Of a DNA stretch of 64,000 nucleotides, positions 58,493 to 64,000 are shown piece after piece (the first letter of the stretch is position 1; every line of letters starts with the position of its first letter). The stretch is from the NCBI GenBank assembly GCA_963724735.1, contig CAVRVX010000009.1, forward strand, positions 62,001 through 126,000, given 5' to 3'. Under the pieces are notes generated by a model. That model was not told the DNA's origin. It did not search any database and worked only from the letters and a program-made list of their open reading frames with translations. Both the position numbers and the translations under genes were made by a program. The DNA comes from Rhodoplanes sp963724735 (GTDB taxonomy: Bacteria; Pseudomonadota; Alphaproteobacteria; Rhizobiales; Xanthobacteraceae).

Positions 58493-60331
58493 TCAGCGGT
58501 CGTCGACAAACGTCCCTGGGGCGGGACACAGCGGCACGTAGCCGTGTTCGGGCGCTCCCATCTTTGGCGGGGCGACGCGCTCGGCCGCGCTGCGCGCGGT
58601 CAGCCACGCGGCCCAGGCCTGCCACCATGACCCATCGACCAATTTGGCGCCGGCGAGCCAGGTATCGGCATCGACGTACCGGTCGTCCGCGTAGCGGGTC
58701 GCGATGTGATAGCGCCGGCCCCGATGGCCGGGCTCCGACACGATGCCGGCATTATGCCCGCCATTGGTCAGGACGAAGGTGACCTCGTTGTCGGTGAACA
58801 GGTGCACCTTGTAGACCGAACGCCACGGCGCGATGTGATCGGATTCGGTGCCGACCACGAACATCGGGATGCGGATGTCCTTCAGCGCGATGACGCGGCC
58901 TTCCACCGCATAGCGGCCGGCGGTCAGCCGGTTCTCCAGGAACAGGCCCCGCAGATACTGTGAATGCATGCGATAGGGCAGGCGGGTCGGGTCGGCGTTC
59001 CAGGTGGTGAGGTCGGTTGCTTTGTCGCGTTCCCCGAGCAGGTAGTCGCGGATCATGCGCGACCAGATGAGTTCGTTCGCGTGCAGCGCCCGGAAGGCGC
59101 CGACCATTTGGCTCGCGTCGAGGACGCCTTGATCCCACATCATGTCTTCGACGAAGGCGATCTGGCTCTCGTCGACGAGCAGCATCAGTTCGCCGGCCTC
59201 GCTGAAATCGGTCTGGGCGGCGAGCAGCGAGACGGAAGCGAGCCCATCGTGCTCGTCGCGGGCCATCGTCGCGGCCGTGATCGCGAGCATGGTGCCGCCG
59301 AGGCAATAGCCGCACGCATGAACCTCCCGGCCCGGCACGATGGCGTTGACTGCGTCGAGCGCGGCCAGAACGCCGGTGGTTCGATAGGCGTCGAAGGGAA
59401 TGTCGCGGTCTGCCGGGGTCGGATTGCGCCAGGAGATCATGAACACGGTGAAGCCGCGCTCAGTGAGATAACGCACCAGCGAGTTTTCGTGGCTCAGATC
59501 GAGCACGTAATATTTCATGATCCAGGCGGGAACGATCAGGACCGGTTCGGCGATCACCTCGCTTGTCGCTGGCCTGTATTGGATGAGCTCGATCAGCTCG
59601 TTGCGGTAGACCACCTCGCCGGGCGTAGCGGCGATTTCCTTGCCGACCCGAAATTGGCTGCTCAACGGGGCCGGTTCGGCCGCGAGCAGGCGCAGCGAAT
59701 CCTCGAGTAAATTCGCCGCTCCGCGCACGAGATTGCCGCCCGCCTCCCTGGCGGTCCGATCGATGATCACCGGGTTGAGCCAGGGAATGTTGGAGGGCGA
59801 CATGACGTCCAGCAATTGCCGCATCACGAAGCCGACGCGCGCCGCATTCTCCGGCGTCATGCCGCGGACTTCTCGCGTCGCGCTGCGCCACCACTCTTCT
59901 TGCGCAAGGAAAGCCTGTTGCAGGAAGACGAAGGGCGGGGTCCTCCAGGCGGGTTCGGAGAACCGTTGATCATGTTCGAGCGGGGCGAACGGCAGCTCGG
60001 GGTTCTGTCCGAGCGCGCAGCGCCCGGCGAATGAGGCGAACCGCGTCGTTGCCCGCCAAGCCGCCAGCGCCAATTCCAATTGCCGACCGGGGGCGCGCGA
60101 AAGATGCGACATCCAGTCCGACCAGGCGACAAACTGCGCATGCGGCGATATGCCGTGCGTCAGCCGGGCGGTAATCGCACGGGCGAGCCGGTCGAGCGTC
60201 TCGAACGAAGGCGGTTCGGTTCGCGGTCGCGGCAGGGGCGGGCGTTCGCGCGGCGCCAGCGGCGCAAGTGACAGCGGCGGTGGCGGCGCGAGTGACAGCG
60301 GCGGTGGAACCGGTCGGTTCACGTCGTGCAT
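58493..60331 (-). CDS. phaC: Poly(3-hydroxyalkanoate) synthase, class I-like
   Basis: It polymerises hydroxyacyl-CoA to PHA. ATG 60331 gives 612 residues. The N-terminal domain contains WLNPVIIDRTAREAGGNLVR and the alpha/beta-hydrolase core has the PHA lipase box HACGYCLGGTMLAITAATMA with the nucleophile Cys. IPMFVVGTESDHIAPWRSVY carries the Asp, and LTNGGHNAGIVSEP the His. The first 35 residues are Pro-rich with two tandem PPPLSLAP units, encoded by a 24-bp direct repeat (60261-60284, 60285-60308). It converges with the FmdE-like gene. Confidence 0.92.
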   Translation of the reverse strand: MHDVNRPVPPPLSLAPPPPLSLAPLAPRERPPLPRPRTEPPSFETLDRLARAITARLTHGISPHAQFVAWSDWMSHLSRAPGRQLELALAAWRATTRFASFAGRCALGQNPELPFAPLEHDQRFSEPAWRTPPFVFLQQAFLAQEEWWRSATREVRGMTPENAARVGFVMRQLLDVMSPSNIPWLNPVIIDRTAREAGGNLVRGAANLLEDSLRLLAAEPAPLSSQFRVGKEIAATPGEVVYRNELIELIQYRPATSEVIAEPVLIVPAWIMKYYVLDLSHENSLVRYLTERGFTVFMISWRNPTPADRDIPFDAYRTTGVLAALDAVNAIVPGREVHACGYCLGGTMLAITAATMARDEHDGLASVSLLAAQTDFSEAGELMLLVDESQIAFVEDMMWDQGVLDASQMVGAFRALHANELIWSRMIRDYLLGERDKATDLTTWNADPTRLPYRMHSQYLRGLFLENRLTAGRYAVEGRVIALKDIRIPMFVVGTESDHIAPWRSVYKVHLFTDNEVTFVLTNGGHNAGIVSEPGHRGRRYHIATRYADDRYVDADTWLAGAKLVDGSWWQAWAAWLTARSAAERVAPPKMGAPEHGYVPLCPAPGTFVDDR

Positions 60332-60474
60332 CCTGCGGGCTCGGCTCGTTGGACAACACCCCAAACGCCGGGCGATCAAAGCCCGCATCCGTGAACTTTT
60401 CGTGACCGCCCCGCTCCCGCACAGCCAAATAGCCCGATGCGGGCTGCGGCCCGAAATCGACGTCGCCGGAAGCG

Positions 60475-60756
60475 CTACTCGACGACCATGCCGACGGCCG
60501 CGTCCGGATGATGCTGCAGAAAATGGCGAAGCACAGCGAGAAGCTCGACCGCGTGCTTCACTTCGCCGCGGTCGAGGGCCTCGTGGATATCCTCGATGAT
60601 CATGGTCCGGATGCGCTCGGACCCGTGCGCCTGATGCAGCAGGTAGCTCGCCAGGGCGGACGCCGGGACCGCGCCGATATGCTCATGTTCGCAGATCGCG
60701 GCCACTTCGTCAGGCTCCAAGCCGCACATTGCAATGCAGTCTTCTAGGCCGATCAT
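60475..60756 (-). CDS. Small conserved hypothetical protein
   Basis: The 93-residue product MIGLEDCIAMCGLEPDEVAA, then ICEHEHIGAVPASALASYLL and VKHAVELLAVLRHFLQHHPD, is a small helical, Cys/His-containing protein of a family I have seen in Hyphomicrobiales without assigned function. Start 60756 is chosen at the conserved MIGLED. The C-x4-C and HEH residues could bind metal. It is monocistronic. Confidence 0.65.
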   Translation of the reverse strand: MIGLEDCIAMCGLEPDEVAAICEHEHIGAVPASALASYLLHQAHGSERIRTMIIEDIHEALDRGEVKHAVELLAVLRHFLQHHPDAAVGMVVE

Positions 60757-60938
60757 CGCTGAATCCTCAATTATCCAATCTTCGCGCGACGCGGGCGCTG
60801 GCAGGGAATTAATGCTTGCGAAATTATTATAGGCGCGAATCCGACACGGCGAATTTGATGCAGAGCAATGAAGGGCGTTTTGCGCAGCGATGGGCGCGGC
60901 GATGGGCGCCGCCCCTCCGGAAAGGATGGCCGACAACC

Positions 60939-61889
60939 CTAGGAGGCAACCCGCCCCGCCTCCCAGCCGAGCATTGCGCGCTTGCGGGTGAGGCCCCAAT
61001 GATAGCCGGTCAGCGCGCCGTGCTTGCCGATCACCCGATGACACGGCACCACGAAGCAGAGCGGGTTCTTGCCGACCGCGGCTCCCACCGCGCGCGCCGC
61101 CTTGGGGGTGCAAACCCTCGCCGCGAGGTCGGAATAGGTCGTGACCCGGCCGAGCGGAACCCGCAGCAGCGTCTCCCAGACCCGCACTTCGAAATCGGTC
61201 CCGATCAATACGATGCGCAACGGGTCGCCCGGCAGCCAGCGCGTGGGATCGAACACGCGGCGGGCGAGCGCGGCGGTGCCTTGTTGATCATGGACATAGG
61301 CCGCATTCGGCCAGCGTCCCTGCATGTCTTCGAGCACGGGCGCCTCCTCGCCGGCGTCGGCGAAGGCAATTCCCGCGAGCCCGCGCTCGGTCGCCATCAC
61401 CAGGGCGGTCCCGAATGGGCAGGGGTGAAAGCCGAACCGCAGGGTCAGTCCGGCACCGCCCGCCTTCCACTCGCCGGGCGACATCGCCTCATGGGTGACG
61501 AACAGGTCGTGCAGCCGTCCCGGCCCCGACAGGCCGACCTCATAGGCGGCGTCGAGCACGCTCGCCGCGTCGCGCAACAGCCGGCGGGCATGATCGAGGG
61601 TAAGGGCCTGGAGGAAGGCCTTGGGCGTCAGGCCGGCCCAGCGGCGGAACAGGACCGTGAGCCCATCCGCGGAGAGGCCGGCGGCGCGGGCGACGGCCTC
61701 CATATCCGGCTGGTCGCGCCAATGCTCAGACAGGTAGGCGATGGCGCGGCGGACGCAGGCGTAGTCTTCGGCCGCGGTCTGGAGCGGCGGGGGCGCGGCG
61801 CCGACGGGCCGTGCTTGGGTCAGATCGATATTGCGAGTTGCGAGCGTCATGATTGCCTGATCATCGATCTTGCGAGTTGCGAGCGTCAT
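60939..61889 (-). CDS. Ada-like regulator / methylated-DNA cysteine methyltransferase
   Basis: An AraC-type HTH (ARAAGLSADGLTVLFRRWAG, LTPKAFLQALTLDHARRLLR) is fused to an O6-alkylguanine-DNA methyltransferase domain with the acceptor Cys in NPLCFVVPCHRVIGKHGALT. The N-terminal zinc/methyl-phosphotriester domain of E. coli Ada is absent, so it resembles the shorter Ada-like proteins. Two candidate starts, 61889 and 61850, each begin MTLATR followed by K/N-ID, because 28 bp around the start are duplicated. The shorter one gives 303 residues. Confidence 0.9.
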   Translation of the reverse strand: MTLATRKIDDQAIMTLATRNIDLTQARPVGAAPPPLQTAAEDYACVRRAIAYLSEHWRDQPDMEAVARAAGLSADGLTVLFRRWAGLTPKAFLQALTLDHARRLLRDAASVLDAAYEVGLSGPGRLHDLFVTHEAMSPGEWKAGGAGLTLRFGFHPCPFGTALVMATERGLAGIAFADAGEEAPVLEDMQGRWPNAAYVHDQQGTAALARRVFDPTRWLPGDPLRIVLIGTDFEVRVWETLLRVPLGRVTTYSDLAARVCTPKAARAVGAAVGKNPLCFVVPCHRVIGKHGALTGYHWGLTRKRAMLGWEAGRVAS

Positions 61890-61890
61890 G
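61824..61890. repeat. 28-bp tandem duplication at the start of the Ada-like gene
   Basis: 61824-61851 and 61863-61890 agree at 27 of 28 positions (ATCGAT-A/C-TTGCGAGTTGC and on to CATG). Each copy contains a possible start codon on the minus strand and the six following codons, so the duplication has created a second in-frame start 39 bp upstream. Confidence 0.85.
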
Positions 61891-61898
61891 CGCCTGAT

Positions 61899-62453
61899 CT
61901 AGGCCGGGCCGCCGGTCCGATCCACCCGATTTCCGGACGGCTCGTCAAACCGGGCGCGGGTCGGGCCGCGTCTTGCTTCGCCAAGCGCGGCGGAGAGGGC
62001 GGCGGCGAAGCTGTCCTTCTCCTCCGGGCTCAGGTCTTGCGCGACCGGGTGCCGCCGTCCGTGCGAGACGAGGACGAGGCGCTGCGTCCCAAAATCGGGG
62101 TCGACCTCGCGATGCAGCCGGACCCAGAGCGGGTTGAGGGTAAATTCCGCGAACGCCCCCTTATGACTGATCCGCCGCACGCTGAGCGTCGATGGGGTGA
62201 CCAGGACCTGCTCGCGCGCGGCGGCGCGGCGGAAATTGACCTGGAAGGCGAAATAGACGAGGACCACATCGAGCCCTAGGAAGGCGACGATGGGCCATGC
62301 GCCGGTCGCCATGAAAATCACCGCGAGCACGAGGCTCGCCCCGCCGAAAGTCAACATGACCGCGAGGAAGCCAAGGCTGTCCAGCGACCGGTGCGGCGTC
62401 ACGTCGGCGGCGAAAATCGTCGGTTCATAGGCGCTGCGCACGGGCGGGATCAT
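61899..62453 (-). CDS. DUF2244 membrane protein
   Basis: From ATG 62453 the 184-residue protein starts IPPVRSAYEPTIFAADVTPH, with the family's PHRSL motif. Two adjacent membrane helices (FLAVMLTFGGASLVLAVIFM and AWPIVAFLGLDVVLVYFAFQ) follow, then a cytoplasmic domain with FTLNPLWVRLHREVD and LVLVSHGRRHPVAQDLSPEE. DUF2244 proteins are found across alphaproteobacteria, function unknown. An ATG five codons upstream is an alternative. The gene diverges from nth over a very short gap. Confidence 0.83.
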   Translation of the reverse strand: MIPPVRSAYEPTIFAADVTPHRSLDSLGFLAVMLTFGGASLVLAVIFMATGAWPIVAFLGLDVVLVYFAFQVNFRRAAAREQVLVTPSTLSVRRISHKGAFAEFTLNPLWVRLHREVDPDFGTQRLVLVSHGRRHPVAQDLSPEEKDSFAAALSAALGEARRGPTRARFDEPSGNRVDRTGGPA

Positions 62454-62478
62454 CTCCTTCCAACACATCCTTAAGACT

Positions 62479-63222
62479 ATGACACGCAAGCCGATCCGCA
62501 AGCCCTCGGCGGCCCGACCCTCCCCGGCCCGAGCCGCAGCCGGCAGGCCCCGGCAAAACGCCAAGCGCGGCCGGGTCGAGCCTTGGAGCACGGCCGAAAT
62601 TGAAGAGGCGTTCAGGCGATTCCGCGCGGCCAATCCCGAGCCGAAGGGGGAGCTCGAGCACATCAACCCCTACACGCTGCTGGTCGCCGTGGTGCTCTCC
62701 GCCCAGGCGACTGACGCTGGCGTAAACAAGGCGACCAAGGCGCTGTTCGCCATCGCCGACACGCCGGAAAAGATGGTCGCGCTCGGCGAGGAGCGGCTGC
62801 AGGCGATGATCAAGACGATCGGCCTCTACCGCGCCAAGGCCAAGAACGTGATTGCGCTGTCGCGGCAATTGATCGCCGAGCATGGCGGCATGGTGCCGCC
62901 GGTGCGCGAGGCGCTGGAGAAGCTGCCCGGCGTGGGGCGCAAGACGGCGAATGTCGTGCTCAACATTGCTTTCGGCAAGGAGACGATCGCGGTCGACACC
63001 CATGTCTTCCGCGTCTGCAACCGCACCGGCCTCGCGCCGGGGAAAGACCCGCTGGAGGTGGAGACGCGGCTCGAGGCGGTGACGCCGCCGGCCTACAAGC
63101 GGCACGCCCACCACTGGCTCATCCTGCACGGGCGCTACGTCTGCACCGCGCGGCAGCCCCGCTGCCCGACCTGCCTCATCAATGATCTGTGCCGGTGGCC
63201 GGAGAAAACGCCGCCCGTTTGA
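62479..63222 (+). CDS. nth: Endonuclease III
   Basis: This is a base-excision repair DNA glycosylase and AP lyase for oxidised pyrimidines. The 247-residue protein has a basic, Pro/Ala-rich extension of about 35 residues, then NPYTLLVAVVLSAQATDAGV. The helix-hairpin-helix LEKLPGVGRKTANVVLNIAF carries the catalytic Lys, AVDTHVFRVCNR has the Asp, and the 4Fe-4S motif is C-x6-C-x2-C-x5-C (CTARQPRCPTCLINDLC). Confidence 0.96.
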   Translation: MTRKPIRKPSAARPSPARAAAGRPRQNAKRGRVEPWSTAEIEEAFRRFRAANPEPKGELEHINPYTLLVAVVLSAQATDAGVNKATKALFAIADTPEKMVALGEERLQAMIKTIGLYRAKAKNVIALSRQLIAEHGGMVPPVREALEKLPGVGRKTANVVLNIAFGKETIAVDTHVFRVCNRTGLAPGKDPLEVETRLEAVTPPAYKRHAHHWLILHGRYVCTARQPRCPTCLINDLCRWPEKTPPV

Positions 63223-63904
63223 TGAAAGGCAGCCGCCGACGGCCTCTTTAAGGTTGCTCGACGACGTCTTTGCAACGACTCCTCGTCTTTGCCGGGCGAA
63301 GACCCGGCAATCCATTTGCTCCCTCTCCCTCCCGTATCGCTGCGCTCTGCTCCCTCTCCCGCTTGCGGGGGAGGGTTGGGAGGGGGGCGGATGCGCGGGT
63401 CAAGCCCAGGGTCAAGCCTTTGGGTCAAGCCCGCGCATGACGAGGATTGGGCTACTGCAACATTTCTTTCCCTCTCCCCTTGCGGGAGAGGATGCCCGAG
63501 CCGCTTTAGCGGCGAGGGCAGGTGAGGGGTAACGGGGTCACGCTCTCAGCGTTGCAGATGCGAAGCGACCCCCTCACCCGGCTCGAAACTCGCTTCGCTC
63601 GTTTCTCACCACCCTCTCCCGCGAGGGGAGAGGGGGAGTTTGCGCCGCATGTTTTTGTGAGGGCGAATATCCCCCTCACCCGGTTCCTCGCTGCGCTCGG
63701 AACCCCCCTCTCCCGCGAGGGGAGAGCGGGAGTTTGCGTCGCATGTTTTCGTGAGGGCGAATACCCGCTCACCCGGCACGCATCTCGCTTTGCTCTATGC
63801 TTGCCTGTCCTCGGGTCAAGCCCGAGGACAGGCTCTCTCCCCACCGGGGAGAGGTAAGCCGGCGGCTCGCAATGGGCAACGGCGCAGACCCGTCTCGCGA
63901 TCGG
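63223..63904. repeat. Dense cluster of palindromic repeats between nth and gcvP
   Basis: This 682-bp spacer has no gene. It holds several hairpins of the CCCTCTCCC...GGGAGAGG type (63345-63370, 63470-63492, 63614-63634, 63708-63729). A tandem unit of about 70 bp is repeated at 63614-63683 and 63708-63776 with a 94-bp period. A GGGTCAAGCC motif is repeated three times at 63396-63430 and again inverted near 63810. Short open frames here follow the repeats and are not genes. Confidence 0.8.
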
Positions 63905-64000
63905 TCACTCCTTATGCGCCGCGATCGGCGCGCAGGAGCAGACGAAGTGGCGGTCGCCATAGACCGCATCGACGCGGCCGACCGGGGCCCAGTATTTGTC
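63905..64000 (-). CDS. gcvP: Glycine dehydrogenase (P protein of glycine cleavage), C-terminal end
   Basis: The last 31 codons are present, reading DKYWAPVGRVDAVYGDRHFV, then CSCAPIAAHKE and stop. This is the highly conserved C-terminus of the pyridoxal-phosphate glycine decarboxylase. The rest lies beyond the window edge. Confidence 0.93.
   Translation of the reverse strand, partial: DKYWAPVGRVDAVYGDRHFVCSCAPIAAHKE

Overview
The window is a GC-rich chromosomal segment from an alphaproteobacterium, most likely Hyphomicrobiales (Beijerinckiaceae/Methylocystaceae-like). This is inferred from the phasin and PHA synthase genes, the DUF6481, DUF6460 and DUF2244 proteins, the HWE-family histidine kinase, the small membrane gene in front of xerD, and dispersed palindromic repeats typical of rhizobial relatives. 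The species cannot be fixed by reading alone.

Left third (1-17.1 kb): an accessory region full of mobile-element debris. It holds an IS5-type transposase remnant, a tyrosine integrase cut short by an IS1634-type element (about 1.34-3.29 kb), a short phage-like block (3.4-5.4 kb), and a lower-GC block of exported proteins of unknown function (5.5-9.9 kb). An ISAs1-type element with 18-bp terminal repeats and a 10-bp target duplication splits an unknown gene (10.0-11.8 kb). An IS630 transposase and a cysteine-rich repeat gene are each broken in two, with the halves 3.5 kb apart in opposite orientation. One inversion of about 12.87-16.39 kb would rejoin both. The inverted segment carries a CAU tRNA and several small genes.

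Middle (17.5-40.8 kb): mostly housekeeping and metabolic genes. These are a phasin, a DUF1194 protein, acetoacetyl-CoA synthetase, AsmA, a PotGHI-type polyamine ABC transporter without a binding protein, a GlpD-like flavoprotein, an SDR protein, an HWE kinase, a fumarylacetoacetase-family hydrolase, a TctC-type binding protein, an H-NS-like protein, a CNNM/CorC protein, aroB-aroK, a CpxP-like protein with a two-component system, and xerD. A MntA/HepT-type pair lies just after xerD between two perfect 37-bp copies of the xerD 3' end.

Right third (40.8-64 kb): a c-type cytochrome gene diverges from one long hydrogenase locus, hybO-hybA-hybB-hybC-hybD-hybG-hybE-hupK-hypA-hypB-hypF-hypC-hypD-hypE-hypX-hupE plus an exported FmdE-like gene. 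Most of these genes overlap or abut. Together they encode an E. coli Hyd-2-like (group 1c) periplasm-facing [NiFe]-hydrogenase, its quinone-linked membrane partners, the protease and chaperones, the Fe(CN)2CO cofactor machinery (including HypX for CO from formyl-THF), nickel insertion with a very His-rich HypB, and a nickel permease. The upstream region has a FixK2/FNR-type box and two tandem TGCG-N5-CGCA palindromes. Then follow a PHA synthase, a small conserved protein, an Ada-like regulator/methyltransferase, DUF2244, nth, a dense palindromic-repeat spacer and the 3' end of gcvP.
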